Translations under genes and position numbers: made by a program
Notes under the pieces: generated by a model
Databases searched by the model: none
What the model was told of the DNA's origin: nothing
What the model saw: only the letters and a program-made list of their open reading frames with translations
Assembly: GCA_016882265.1 (NCBI GenBank)
Contig: VGVB01000022.1
Coordinates: 1 to 42,751 of the forward strand
Direction of reading: 5' to 3'
Length of the DNA: 42,751 nt
Source of the DNA: Gammaproteobacteria bacterium
GTDB lineage: Bacteria > Pseudomonadota > Gammaproteobacteria > Steroidobacterales > Steroidobacteraceae
Part shown: positions 10,444 to 19,600 of the stretch, piece by piece
Layout: each line of letters starts with the position of its first letter
Numbering within the stretch: the first letter of the stretch is position 1

Positions 10444-11676
10444 ATGAACGACAACTACCTGTTCACTTCCGAGTCGGTCTCCGAGGGCCATCCCGACAAG
10501 GTCGCCGACCAGATTTCCGATGCGGTGCTCGATGCGCTGCTGGCCCGCGACCGGCGGGCGCGCGTCGCCTGCGAAACCCTGGTCAAGACCGGGGTCGCGG
10601 TCATCGCCGGCGAGATCACGACCCGCGCCTGGGTCGATCTCGAGGAGCTGGTGCGCCGGGTGATCTGCGGCATCGGCTACACCTCCTCGACGGTCGGCTT
10701 CGACGGCCACACCTGCGGCGTGGTCAACGTGATCGGCAAGCAGTCCGGTGACATCGCCCAGGGCGTGGACCGGCGCAACCCGGAGGACCAGGGCGCCGGC
10801 GACCAGGGGCTGATGTTCGGCTACGCGACCAACGAGACCCGCGCCTTGATGCCGGCGCCGATCTTCTACGCGCACCAGCTCGTGCAGCGGCAGGCCGAGG
10901 TCCGCAAGGGGCGCCGGCAGCGCCTGCCGTGGCTGCGGCCGGACGCCAAGAGCCAGCTCACCTTCCGCTATGAGCGCGACCGGCCGGTCGGCATCGAGGC
11001 GGTCGTGCTGTCCACGCAGCACGCGCCCGAGGTCAGCCAGAAGAACCTGCGCGAAGGGGTCATGGAGGAGATCATCAAGCCGGTGCTGCCGGCGCGCTGG
11101 CTGTCGAAGCGCACGAAGTACCACATCAACCCGACCGGGCGCTTCGTGATCGGCGGGCCGGTCGGCGACTGCGGGCTGACCGGCCGCAAGATCATCGTCG
11201 ACACCTACGGCGGCATGGCCCGCCACGGCGGCGGTGCGTTCTCGGGCAAGGACCCGTCCAAGGTCGACCGCTCGGCCGCCTACGCCGCGCGTTACGTCGC
11301 CAAGAACATCGTCGCGGCCGGACTCGCCAGCCGCTGCGAGATCCAGGTGTCGTATGCGATCGGCGTGGCGCAGCCGACCTCGATCGCGGTGCAGACCTTC
11401 GGCACCGGCCGGATCAGCGACGAGCGGATCGAGAAGCTGGTGCGGGCGCACTTCGACCTGCGGCCGTACGGCATCATCCGCATGCTCGACCTGATCCACC
11501 CGATGTACCAGGCGACCGCCGCCTACGGGCACTTCGGGCGCGAGCCGCAGGAAATGACCTACCACTGGCAGGAGGACACGAACGGCACGAAAGTGGCGCG
11601 CAGTTCGACCTTCACCGCCTTCAGTTGGGAACGGACCGACCGGGCCGAGGCCCTGCGCAAGGCCGCCGGCGTGTAG
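10444..11676 (+). CDS. metK: S-adenosylmethionine synthetase (methionine adenosyltransferase)
   Basis: Makes S-adenosylmethionine from methionine and ATP. The signature SEGHPDK is at residues 13-19. [12 protein letters not shown] and the P-loop-like [16 protein letters not shown] are intact. At 410 residues it is about 25 longer than the common 384-residue form, with extra residues around the [12 protein letters not shown] region. It begins [15 protein letters not shown], the expected N-terminus. It is followed by an SAH riboswitch and ahcY, so the two halves of the methyl cycle (SAM synthesis and SAH removal) are adjacent. A 6-bp hairpin just after the stop (11689-11704) has no U-tract and is unlikely to be a full terminator. 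Confidence 0.96.
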   Translation: MNDNYLFTSESVSEGHPDKVADQISDAVLDALLARDRRARVACETLVKTGVAVIAGEITTRAWVDLEELVRRVICGIGYTSSTVGFDGHTCGVVNVIGKQSGDIAQGVDRRNPEDQGAGDQGLMFGYATNETRALMPAPIFYAHQLVQRQAEVRKGRRQRLPWLRPDAKSQLTFRYERDRPVGIEAVVLSTQHAPEVSQKNLREGVMEEIIKPVLPARWLSKRTKYHINPTGRFVIGGPVGDCGLTGRKIIVDTYGGMARHGGGAFSGKDPSKVDRSAAYAARYVAKNIVAAGLASRCEIQVSYAIGVAQPTSIAVQTFGTGRISDERIEKLVRAHFDLRPYGIIRMLDLIHPMYQATAAYGHFGREPQEMTYHWQEDTNGTKVARSSTFTAFSWERTDRAEALRKAAGV

Positions 11677-11710
11677 AATACGGTTCCTGCCCGCCCGTGC
11701 GGGCCGCGGC

Positions 11711-11777
11711 TGCCGAGGAGCGTTGCAACAGGCGGGTGCCTGCCAGGCTCGGTGGCCGTGAATGGCAACGGCGCTCT
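11711..11777 (+). promoter_or_regulatory. S-adenosylhomocysteine (SAH) riboswitch upstream of ahcY
   Basis: The block contains the conserved SAH-riboswitch core in order: CCGAGGAGCGTTGCAAC (11713-11729), then CCAGGCTCGG (11743-11752), then AACGGCGCTC (11767-11776). CCGAG 11713-11717 can pair with CTCGG 11748-11752, and GAGCG 11718-11722 with CGCTC 11772-11776, giving the expected compact fold. The aptamer ends 25 bp before the ahcY ATG, close to the AAAGGAGAG ribosome site at about 11785-11793. Known members switch ahcY expression on when SAH accumulates. No U-tract terminator lies between the aptamer and the gene, so control of ribosome access is more likely than attenuation; that part is inference. 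Confidence 0.88.
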
Positions 11778-11801
11778 CGCTCGCAAAGGAGAGACTCGAC
11801 C

Positions 11802-13217
11802 ATGAATGCCGTGATTCAGCCTGCCTTTTCCGACTTCCGCGTCCACGACCTCGCGCTGGCCGACTGGGGCCGCCGCGAGATCGCGATCGCCGAGACCGAG
11901 ATGCCCGGCCTGATGGCGCTGCGCACCGAGTTCGGGGCGGCGCGACCGCTGGCCGGGGCGCGCATCGCCGGCTCGCTGCACATGACCATCCAGACGGCGA
12001 TGCTGATCGAGACGCTGGCCGCGCTCGGCGCCGAGCTGCGCTGGGCCTCGTGCAACATCTATTCGACCCAGGACCATGCCGCCGCGGCGATCGCCGCCGC
12101 CGGCATTCCAGTCTTCGCCTGCAAGGGCGAGACGCTCGACGAGTACTGGGAGTTCACGCACCGGATCTTCGACTGGCCGGGCGGGCGCCACGCCAACATG
12201 ATCCTCGACGACGGCGGCGATGCGACGCTGCTGCTGATGCTGGGCAGCGCCGCCGAGCGCGACGCGCAGGTGATCGCCGAGCCGCACAACGACGAGGAGC
12301 GGGCGCTGTATGCGGCGATCCAGCGACGCCTGGCGACGCAGCCGGGCTGGTACGCGACCCGCCTGGCCGCGATCCGCGGCGTGACCGAGGAGACGACGAC
12401 CGGCGTCAAGCGCTTGTACGCGCTGGCCGCCGACGGCCGCCTGCCGTTCCCGGCGATCAACGTCAACGACTCGGTGACCAAGTCGAAGTTCGACAACCTG
12501 TACGGCTGCCGCGAATCGCTGGTCGACGGCATCAAGCGCGCCACCGACGTGATGATTGCCGGCAAGATCGCGGTGATCGCCGGCTACGGCGACGTCGGCA
12601 AGGGCTGTGCGCAGTCGCTGCGCGGGCTCGGCGCGACCGTGTGGATCACCGAGATCGATCCGATCTGCGCGCTGCAGGCGGCGATGGAGGGCTACCGGGT
12701 CGTGACGCTGGACGAAGCCTGCGACCAGGCCGACCTGTTCGTCACGGCGACCGGCAACGTCAACGTGATCACGCACGCACACCTGTTCCGGATGAAGCAC
12801 CAGGCGATCGTCTGCAACATCGGCCACTTCGACAGCGAAATCGACATCGCCTCGCTGCGCCAGTACCGCTGGGAGAACATCAAGCCGCAGGTCGATCACG
12901 TCGTGTTTCCGGACGGCCGGCGCATCATCGTGCTGGCCGAGGGCCGGCTCGTGAACCTCGGCTGCGGCACCGGCCACCCGTCGTTCGTGATGTCGAACTC
13001 GTTCACCAACCAGGTGCTGGCGCAGATCGAGCTGTTCGCGCACGGCGACCGCTACGCCAACCGCGTCTACGTGCTGCCCAAGCAGCTCGACGAGAAGGTC
13101 GCGCGCCTGCACCTCGAACGGATCGGCGCGAAGCTCACGGTGCTCACGCCGGAGCAGCAGCGCTACCTCGGGCTGCCGGCGGACGGGCCGTTCAAGCCCG
13201 ACCACTACCGGTACTGA
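11802..13217 (+). CDS. ahcY: Adenosylhomocysteinase (SAH hydrolase)
   Basis: Splits S-adenosylhomocysteine to adenosine and homocysteine, relieving product inhibition of methyltransferases. The 471-residue protein has the active-site segment [18 protein letters not shown], the NAD-binding GYGDVGKG at residues 261-268, and the C-terminal pattern ending in [11 protein letters not shown] 11802 was chosen over longer in-frame extensions because it has AAAGGAGAG about 8 bases upstream and follows the SAH riboswitch. metF, a frequent partner of ahcY in proteobacteria, is absent. A phosphoesterase gene follows after 9 bp. Confidence 0.97.
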   Translation: MNAVIQPAFSDFRVHDLALADWGRREIAIAETEMPGLMALRTEFGAARPLAGARIAGSLHMTIQTAMLIETLAALGAELRWASCNIYSTQDHAAAAIAAAGIPVFACKGETLDEYWEFTHRIFDWPGGRHANMILDDGGDATLLLMLGSAAERDAQVIAEPHNDEERALYAAIQRRLATQPGWYATRLAAIRGVTEETTTGVKRLYALAADGRLPFPAINVNDSVTKSKFDNLYGCRESLVDGIKRATDVMIAGKIAVIAGYGDVGKGCAQSLRGLGATVWITEIDPICALQAAMEGYRVVTLDEACDQADLFVTATGNVNVITHAHLFRMKHQAIVCNIGHFDSEIDIASLRQYRWENIKPQVDHVVFPDGRRIIVLAEGRLVNLGCGTGHPSFVMSNSFTNQVLAQIELFAHGDRYANRVYVLPKQLDEKVARLHLERIGAKLTVLTPEQQRYLGLPADGPFKPDHYRY

Positions 13218-13226
13218 CCGGCGCCG

Positions 13227-13976
13227 GTGCGCCTGCTGCAGTTCACCGACATGCACCTGCCCGGCGCACCGGACGGGCAGGTGCGCGGGGTCAGGCCCGA
13301 CCGGACACTGGCACGCTGTCTCGCCCATGCGCGCGCGCGGCACCCAACGCCGGCCGCGCTGCTGCTGACCGGCGACCTCGTGCAGGACGATGCCGCGGCC
13401 TATCCGCGCCTGCGCGCGGCGTTCGCCGGTGCCGGTGTGCCGGTGCACTGCCTGCCCGGCAATCACGATGATCCGGCGGGCCTGCGCCGCGAGCTGGCCG
13501 GGGCGCCGTTTACTCACGATTTCGCCAGCCGTTACGACCACTGGCTGGTGGTGCTGCTCGACACGAGCGTGCCCGGCCGGGTCGACGGCCATCTCGGCGC
13601 GGACGCGCTCGAACGGCTGCACGCCACACTCGGCGCGCATGCCGGCCGGCACGTGCTGATCTGCCTGCACCATCACCCGGTCGCGCACGGCAGCCGCTGG
13701 CTCGATGCACTGATGCTCGATAACGCCGCCGCACTGTTCGCGGTGCTCCAACGTCACGCCGGTGTGCGCGGCCTGTTGTGGGGGCACGTGCATCAGGAGC
13801 TCGACCGGCAGCACGGGCGGTGGCGGCTGCTCGCCACGCCCTCGACCTGCATGCAGTTCCGGCCGGACAGCGATGTCTTCGCCGTCGACGATCGGCCGCC
13901 CGCATACCGCTGGCTCGAGCTCGGTGCGGACGGCGGCATCGCCACCGGCATCGAGTGGGTGGCGGATGAAGACTGA
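13227..13976 (+). CDS. cpdA: Calcineurin-like metallophosphoesterase, CpdA/Icc type
   Basis: A 249-residue metal-dependent phosphoesterase of the class that includes 3',5'-cAMP phosphodiesterase. All metal-binding motifs are visible: D8-x-H10 in FTDMH, GD at 49-50, GNHDD at 78-82, HHH at 148-150 and GHVH at 186-189. It starts at GTG 13227, 9 bp after the ahcY stop, and overlaps the next gene by 11 bp, so it is probably co-transcribed with ahcY and translationally coupled onward. Cyclic AMP hydrolysis is inferred from the family; other phosphodiesters or nucleotides are possible. The stretch is complete and shows no damage. Confidence 0.82.
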   Translation: MRLLQFTDMHLPGAPDGQVRGVRPDRTLARCLAHARARHPTPAALLLTGDLVQDDAAAYPRLRAAFAGAGVPVHCLPGNHDDPAGLRRELAGAPFTHDFASRYDHWLVVLLDTSVPGRVDGHLGADALERLHATLGAHAGRHVLICLHHHPVAHGSRWLDALMLDNAAALFAVLQRHAGVRGLLWGHVHQELDRQHGRWRLLATPSTCMQFRPDSDVFAVDDRPPAYRWLELGADGGIATGIEWVADED

Positions 13977-14835
13977 GCACCGCCGGCGCGCCGCGTGGCT
14001 GCTCGCGCTGCTGGCGCTGCCGGGCGCCGCGCACGCGGAGCCGGCCTTGTGGTCGGTCCGCGGCGACGGCGGCACGGTCTGGCTGTTCGGCGCCGTGCAC
14101 GCGCTCAAGCCCGGCGAGTTCGAGGTGGCCGGGCCGCTGGCCGCGGCCTGGCAGGAGGCGGAGTCCCTGTGGCTGGAACTCGACCCGCGGGAGATTCAGA
14201 CCACGGAGTCAGCCGCCACGGTCGCGGCGCGGGCGCTCGACCCCGGCGGGCGCGGACTCGATGAACTGCTCGGCGCCGACGCCGCGGCCATCCACAACGC
14301 CGCCACCGCCGCTGGTGTGGACCTCGCCCCGTTCGCAGCCTTCGAGCCGTGGTTCGTCGCTACCACGGTTACGTTGCAGGGGCTGCTGCGCCACGGCTAC
14401 GGCTTTGAGTCCGGCGTCGAGCGCGTGCTCCTGCGCCGCGCGCAGGCCGACTCGAGGCCGGTCCACGGTCTCGAGCAGCTCGATGAGCAGCTCGCGCTGT
14501 TCGACGGCCTCGCGCCCGGACTGCAACGCGATTTCCTGCGCCAGGCGCTCCACGAGTACAGCCGGATCGGCGCGGAGTTCAATCGGCTGGCGGCGGCCTG
14601 GCAGGCCGGCGATGATGCGGCGCTGGCGGCGCTGCTGAAGCAGGAATTCGCCCCGTATCCGGAACTGGCCGAGGCCATGGTGTTCGCGCGCAATCGCCGC
14701 TGGGCCGGGAGCGTCGAGGAACTGCTCGGTGGCGACGACGACGCGCTGATCGTGGTCGGCGCGCTGCACCTGGTCGGTGACCAGGGTCTGCCGGCGCTGC
14801 TCGCGGCGCGCGGCTACCGGGTCACGCGGCACTGA
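13966..14835 (+). CDS. TraB/GumN family protein, exported
   Basis: A 289-residue protein with a signal peptide (residues 1-24, cleavage after AHA) and the TraB/GumN (PF01963) pattern. It has an early GAVHALKPGEF at about 42-52 and a late GALHLVGDQGLPALL with the second G-x-x-H. The family is related to Tiki and erythromycin-esterase-like folds and is thought to be hydrolytic, possibly proteolytic; no bacterial substrate is firmly established. ATG 13966 was chosen because the signal peptide begins there; it overlaps the end of the phosphoesterase gene by 11 bp. The protein should act in the periplasm. Confidence 0.85.
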   Translation: MKTEHRRRAAWLLALLALPGAAHAEPALWSVRGDGGTVWLFGAVHALKPGEFEVAGPLAAAWQEAESLWLELDPREIQTTESAATVAARALDPGGRGLDELLGADAAAIHNAATAAGVDLAPFAAFEPWFVATTVTLQGLLRHGYGFESGVERVLLRRAQADSRPVHGLEQLDEQLALFDGLAPGLQRDFLRQALHEYSRIGAEFNRLAAAWQAGDDAALAALLKQEFAPYPELAEAMVFARNRRWAGSVEELLGGDDDALIVVGALHLVGDQGLPALLAARGYRVTRH

Positions 14836-14862
14836 AGGCCGTATCGGATCATCACGCCGGAG

Positions 14863-16149
14863 ATGACGATGTCACTGTACGAGGAAGCCTGTCGGTACAT
14901 TCCCGGCGGCGTCAATTCACCGGTCCGCGCTTTCCGCGGCGTCGGCGGCGAACCGCTGTTCATCCGCCGCGCGCAGGGCGCGTACCTCGAGGGCGAGGAC
15001 GGCCGGCGCTACATCGATTACGTCGGTTCCTGGGGACCGATGATCGCCGGGCATGCGCATCCCGAGGTCCTCGCCGCGGTCACGCGCCGGGCTGCCGACG
15101 GCCTGTCGTTCGGGGCGCCGACGGTGCTCGAGACCGGCCTGGCGCGACGCATCCGTGAGCTGATGCCGTCGCTCGAGTTGCTGCGCATGGTCAGCTCCGG
15201 CACCGAGGCGACGATGAGCGCGATCCGGCTCGCGCGCGGCCATACGGGCCGCGAGCGCATCGTCAAGTTCGAGGGCTGCTACCACGGGCACGCCGACTCG
15301 CTGCTGGTCAGGGCCGGCTCCGGCGCACTGACGCTCGGCGTGCCGACCTCGCCGGGCGTACCCGGCGCGCTCGCCGCCCTGACGACCACGCTCACCTACA
15401 ACGACAGCGCCGGCCTCGAGGCCTGCTTCGCCGCGCAGGGCGGCGAGATCGCCGCGGTCATCGTCGAGCCGGTCGCCGGCAACATGAACTGCGTGCCGCC
15501 GGTGCCGGGATTCCTGCAGCGGCTGCGCGAGCTGTGCACGCGGCACGGCGCGGTGCTGATCTTCGACGAAGTCATGACCGGCTTCCGCGTCGCCGCCGGC
15601 GGCGCGCAGGCGCTCTATGGCATCCGCCCGGACCTGACCACGCTCGGAAAGATCGTCGGCGGTGGCCTGCCGGTGGGTGCGTTCGGCGGCCGCCGCGAGA
15701 TCATGGAGCAGCTTGCGCCGCTCGGTCCGGTGTATCAGGCCGGCACGCTGTCGGGCAATCCGATCGCGATGGCCGCCGGTCTTGCGACGCTCGAGCTGGT
15801 CGCGCAGCCGGGCTTTCACGCGGCGCTCGCCCGCACGACCGCGCGGCTGGTCACGGGCCTCGCCGCCGCGGCGCGCGCGGCCGGCGTGCCGCTCGTGACC
15901 AACCACGTCTGCGGCATGTTCGGCCTGTTCTTCACGGAGCAGGCGCGGATCGAACGCTTCGACGAGGTCATGGCCTGCGACGTCGCGCGCTTCCGCCGCT
16001 TCTTCCACCGCATGCTCGACGCTGGCGTCTATCTCGCACCGTCGGCCTTCGAGGCCGGCTTCGTGTCCGCCGCGCACGGCGATGCGGAGATCGACGCGAC
16101 CATCGCGGCCGCGGCCGCGGCCTTCGCGCAGCTCGCGGCCGGCCACTGA
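14863..16149 (+). CDS. hemL: Glutamate-1-semialdehyde 2,1-aminomutase
   Basis: A PLP enzyme of the C5 pathway that makes 5-aminolevulinate for haem and other tetrapyrroles. The 428 residues include the family start [26 protein letters not shown] (phosphate cup), FDEVMTGFR with D235, and the PLP lysine K263 in [10 protein letters not shown]. It lies 27 bp after the GumN-like gene and abuts the CPBP protease start with no gap. Haem supply suits the several cytochromes encoded in this window, but no regulatory link is visible. Confidence 0.96.
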   Translation: MTMSLYEEACRYIPGGVNSPVRAFRGVGGEPLFIRRAQGAYLEGEDGRRYIDYVGSWGPMIAGHAHPEVLAAVTRRAADGLSFGAPTVLETGLARRIRELMPSLELLRMVSSGTEATMSAIRLARGHTGRERIVKFEGCYHGHADSLLVRAGSGALTLGVPTSPGVPGALAALTTTLTYNDSAGLEACFAAQGGEIAAVIVEPVAGNMNCVPPVPGFLQRLRELCTRHGAVLIFDEVMTGFRVAAGGAQALYGIRPDLTTLGKIVGGGLPVGAFGGRREIMEQLAPLGPVYQAGTLSGNPIAMAAGLATLELVAQPGFHAALARTTARLVTGLAAAARAAGVPLVTNHVCGMFGLFFTEQARIERFDEVMACDVARFRRFFHRMLDAGVYLAPSAFEAGFVSAAHGDAEIDATIAAAAAAFAQLAAGH

Positions 16150-17043
16150 ATGCGCGCGGCGGGCTGGTTCCTGCTCGCGATCGGCGGCACGCTGCTCGCC
16201 GCCGCGCTGCTTGCCTGGCCGGTGTTCGAGCTGGCCCACGCGGCATGGCCGGAGTTGGCGTTCCATCGCGTGGTCACGCGCTTCTGGCAACTGCTGATGC
16301 TCGGGGGCATTGCGCTCTGCGTCTGGCGGCTCGGACTGCGCGGCCGCGCCGACTGGGGTTACGGTGCGCCGCGCCCGCGTTTCCTGCGCGAGGCGGCTTC
16401 GGGACTCGCGGCGGGTCTCGCGATGGCGCTGCCGGCCGCCGGCGCGCTCGTGCTGCTCGGCGTCCGCCAGTGGCTGCCGGCGCCGGATGCCGGCGAGCTG
16501 CTGGGTGACCTCGGTTCTGACCTGGCCACTGCGCTCGCGGTCGCGCTGCTCGAGGAGACCTTCTTCCGTGGCCTGATGTACCGCGGCATCGAGCGCGAGT
16601 CCGGCGCGACGGCGGCGATCGTGCTGACCTCCATCGTATACGCCGCGGTGCACTTTCTCGGCCGCACACCGATTGCGGCGGCCGAGGTCGACTGGGGCAG
16701 CGGGCTGGTTCTGCTGGCGGGCGCGCTCGACCGCTTCGCCAGCCCGCTCGAGATCGCGGATGCCTTCGCCACGCTGCTGGTCGTCGGCCTGCTGCTCGGC
16801 GCCGTGCGCCATCGGACCGGCAGCATCGGCGCCTGCTTCGGCCTGCACCTCGCCTGGGTCTGGGTGATCCAGGCGACACTCGATGTAACGGCACTGGATC
16901 CGGAATCGCGCCAGGCCGCGCTGGTCAGCAGTTACGACGGCTTCACCGGCTGGCTGGTCGCGGGCTGGGCGGCCCTGATGCTGATCGGGCTGTGGCTGCT
17001 GCGCCGGCGTATCAATCCGGGGGTTCCGCAGCCCCCGCGCTGA
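16150..17043 (+). CDS. CPBP (CAAX/Abi-type) intramembrane glutamic protease
   Basis: A 297-residue multispanning membrane protein with the four CPBP hallmarks: E135-E136 in LLEETFFRG, R140-G141, H168 in AAVHFL, and H233 in GLHLAW. Hydrophobic segments cover roughly 5-27, 45-60, 83-105, 125-135, 155-170, 203-218, 225-245 and 270-287. In bacteria this family includes peptidases and bacteriocin-immunity proteins; the substrate cannot be told here. ATG 16150 follows the hemL stop directly. The 3' end overlaps the end of the convergent mpl gene by 32 bp. Confidence 0.85.
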   Translation: MRAAGWFLLAIGGTLLAAALLAWPVFELAHAAWPELAFHRVVTRFWQLLMLGGIALCVWRLGLRGRADWGYGAPRPRFLREAASGLAAGLAMALPAAGALVLLGVRQWLPAPDAGELLGDLGSDLATALAVALLEETFFRGLMYRGIERESGATAAIVLTSIVYAAVHFLGRTPIAAAEVDWGSGLVLLAGALDRFASPLEIADAFATLLVVGLLLGAVRHRTGSIGACFGLHLAWVWVIQATLDVTALDPESRQAALVSSYDGFTGWLVAGWAALMLIGLWLLRRRINPGVPQPPR

Positions 17044-18409
17044 GCGGTGCACCGAGCGCCGCCAGCAGCCGGCCGTGCAGGCCGCCGAAACCGCCGTTGC
17101 TCATGATCAGCACGTCGTCGCCGGCCGTCAGCTCCGCGGCCAGCGCGCGCACGAGTTCCTCGAGATCGCCGCTCACGCTCGCGCGCGCGCCGAGTCCCGC
17201 GGCGACGGCGGCCGGATCCCAGCCGAGGCCCGGAGGGCGATACAGGAAGATGCGGTCGGCGCCGCCGAGCGCGCCGGCCAACTCGCCGGTGTGATGGCCG
17301 AGGCGCATCGTGTTGGAACGCGGCTCCAGCACCGCGACGATGCGCGCACGGCCACCACGCCGGCGCAGCGCGTCGATGCTGGTCGCCACCGCGGTCGGAT
17401 GGTGGGCGAAGTCATCGTACACGCGGATGCCGCGCACCGTGCCGCGCAACTGCATGCGCCGGCGCACGCCGCCGAACCGGGCGAGCGCCGCGCCCGCCTG
17501 CTCCGGCAGGACGCCGAGCCCGGCCGCGGCGGCGATCGCGGCCAGCGCGTTGTCGGCGTTGTGCAGGCCGAACAGCGGCCAGTTCACGGCGGCGACCGGG
17601 CGGCCCGCCTGCAGCACGGTGAAGCGGCTGGCATCCTCCGCTTCGAGGCGCAGGCCCCAGTCGGGAGCGAGCGCAGCCTCGCGGGCGAAACTCGCGCGCG
17701 GCGTCCAGCAGCCCATCTGCAGCACGCGCGCCAGCGCCGGCGCCGCCGCGTTCCAGGTGACCCGCCCGCTGCCCGGCACCGTGCGCAGCAAATGATGGAA
17801 CTGCCGCTCGATGGCGGCGAGGTCCGGGTAGATGTCGGCGTGGTCGAACTCGAGGTTGGTCAGCACCAGGTGCCGCGGCCGGTAGTGCACGAACTTGGCG
17901 CGCTTGTCGAAGAACGCGGTGTCGTATTCGTCCGCCTCGATCACGAACGGCGCGCCGGCGCCGAGGCGGGCCGAGACACCGAAGTTCTCCGGCACGCCGC
18001 CGATCAGGAAACCCGGCGCGCGGCCGGCGGCGTCGAGGATCCAGGCCAGCAGCGCGGTGGTCGTGGTCTTGCCGTGCGTGCCGGCCACCGCCACGATCTC
18101 GCGGCCGCGCAGCAGGTGCTCGGCCAGCCACTGCGGGCCCGATTCATACCGCAGGCCGCTATCGAGCAGGCGCTCGATGATCGGCATGCCGCGGCTCATC
18201 ACATTGCCGACCACGACGACCTCCGGCGCGGCATCGAGCTGCGCGGGCGCATAGCCCTCGGTCAGCCCGATACCGAGCGCGGCAAGCTGCTCGCTCATCG
18301 GCGGGTAGACGTTCGCGTCGGCGCCGGTCACCCGATGGCCGGCCTCGCGCGCGAGTGCCGCGAGGCCGCCCATGAACGTGCCGCAGATGCCGAGAATGTG
18401 CAGGTGCAT
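17012..18409 (-). CDS. mpl: UDP-N-acetylmuramate:L-alanyl-gamma-D-glutamyl-meso-diaminopimelate ligase
   Basis: A peptidoglycan recycling ligase that attaches recovered tripeptide to UDP-MurNAc. The 465-residue Mur ligase begins MHLHILGICGTFMGG, typical of Mpl rather than MurC, and carries the ATP loop GTHGKTTTT at about 110-118. EADEYDTAFFDKR and NLEFDHADIY are diagnostic Mpl segments, and YDDFAHHPTA marks the C-terminal domain. It is divergent from rnd and overlaps the convergent protease gene by 32 bp. Single-gene transcription is likely. Confidence 0.95.
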   Translation of the reverse strand: MHLHILGICGTFMGGLAALAREAGHRVTGADANVYPPMSEQLAALGIGLTEGYAPAQLDAAPEVVVVGNVMSRGMPIIERLLDSGLRYESGPQWLAEHLLRGREIVAVAGTHGKTTTTALLAWILDAAGRAPGFLIGGVPENFGVSARLGAGAPFVIEADEYDTAFFDKRAKFVHYRPRHLVLTNLEFDHADIYPDLAAIERQFHHLLRTVPGSGRVTWNAAAPALARVLQMGCWTPRASFAREAALAPDWGLRLEAEDASRFTVLQAGRPVAAVNWPLFGLHNADNALAAIAAAAGLGVLPEQAGAALARFGGVRRRMQLRGTVRGIRVYDDFAHHPTAVATSIDALRRRGGRARIVAVLEPRSNTMRLGHHTGELAGALGGADRIFLYRPPGLGWDPAAVAAGLGARASVSGDLEELVRALAAELTAGDDVLIMSNGGFGGLHGRLLAALGAPLSAGAAEPPD

Positions 18410-18493
18410 CGGATTCCGCCCTTGGGGCGTGGTCGCAGGAACCGTATCATCCTACGCGGCACGCCCCTCCCTTGCAGCCCGACCGGAACCCGC

Positions 18494-19585
18494 ATGCACG
18501 GACCCGTACTGCTCGCCGACCCGCACGCACTCGAGGACTGCGTGGCCGGCTGGCCCGCCGGCGCTGCGCTCGCACTCGATACCGAGTTCATGCGCGAGCG
18601 CAGCTACCATCCGAAGCTGTGCCTCGTGCAGCTCGCCGTTGGCGGACGGATCGTGCTGGCCGATCCGCTGGCGCTGCCGGGGCTGGCGCCGCTGGTGCCG
18701 GCGCTGACCGCTCCGGCACAGCCGAAGATCGTGCACGCCGCGCGCCAGGACATCGAGGCGCTGCTGCCGGTCACCGGAGCGCCGCTGGCGCCGGTGTTCG
18801 ACACGCAGCTCGCAGCCGCTTTGCTCGGATTCCCGGCGCAGATTGGCTACGCCGAACTGGTCCGCCGCCTGCTCGGCATCGAGCTGCACAAGGGCCACGC
18901 GCGTACCGACTGGGCGCGGCGACCGCTCGCGCCGGAGCAACTCCGCTATGCGGCCGAGGACGTGATGCACCTGCCGGCGCTGGCCGAGCTGCTGGACGAG
19001 CGGCTGGTCGCGACGGGCCGGCGGACCTGGCTCGACGAGGACGCCGCCGCGCTCGCCGATCCGGCGCTGTACCGGGTCGCACCAGATGAAGCCTGGCGTC
19101 GACTGCGCGGCCTCGAGCGGCTCGAACCGCAGGGCCGGGCGGTGGCCCGGGTGCTCGCCGCCTGGCGTGAGGAACGGGCACTGGCGCGTGACCTGCCGCG
19201 CGGCTGGATTCTCGCCGACGCGGCGCTGCTGGAACTCGCGCGGGTGCGGCCGGCAACGCTCGCGCGGCTCGCGGAACTCGAGGCGGTGCCGCGCGGGACG
19301 CTCGAACGGCAGGGCCTGGCGCTGCTGCGGCTGATCGCCGGCGCCACGGTCGGCGAGCCGGACCGCAACGGCAACGGGGCCGGGCGTGCCGATGCGGCGG
19401 AGCAGCGTCAGCTCAGGGCGCTGCAGGAACGCCTCGGCGCGATCGCCGCCGAACTGGACATCGTCCCCGAGGTGCTGGCGACGCGGCGCGAACTGGCGGC
19501 ACTCGCGCGCGGCGCGCGGGACGTGCCGGTGCTCGGCGGCTGGCGCCGCGCAATCGTCGGTGAACCGCTGCTCGCCGCGCTGTAG
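18494..19585 (+). CDS. rnd: Ribonuclease D
   Basis: A 3'-5' exoribonuclease that trims tRNA and other stable RNAs. The 363-residue protein shows the DEDD catalytic set: D29-x-E31 in LDTEF, D86 in HAARQD, and Y152-x3-D156 in RYAAEDVMHL. An HRDC-type helical region lies at about 205-285. The start at ATG 18494 gives MHGPVLLADP, followed directly by the exonuclease fold; longer in-frame extensions overlap the mpl promoter and mpl itself. It converges on adk with 15 bp between stops. Confidence 0.93.
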   Translation: MHGPVLLADPHALEDCVAGWPAGAALALDTEFMRERSYHPKLCLVQLAVGGRIVLADPLALPGLAPLVPALTAPAQPKIVHAARQDIEALLPVTGAPLAPVFDTQLAAALLGFPAQIGYAELVRRLLGIELHKGHARTDWARRPLAPEQLRYAAEDVMHLPALAELLDERLVATGRRTWLDEDAAALADPALYRVAPDEAWRRLRGLERLEPQGRAVARVLAAWREERALARDLPRGWILADAALLELARVRPATLARLAELEAVPRGTLERQGLALLRLIAGATVGEPDRNGNGAGRADAAEQRQLRALQERLGAIAAELDIVPEVLATRRELAALARGARDVPVLGGWRRAIVGEPLLAAL

Positions 19586-19600
19586 CCGCGGCGACCCGCG

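Noticed and set aside
11689..11704. Hairpin after metK as a terminator
   Set aside because: A perfect 6-bp stem but no U-tract; GC-rich sequence continues directly into the riboswitch.
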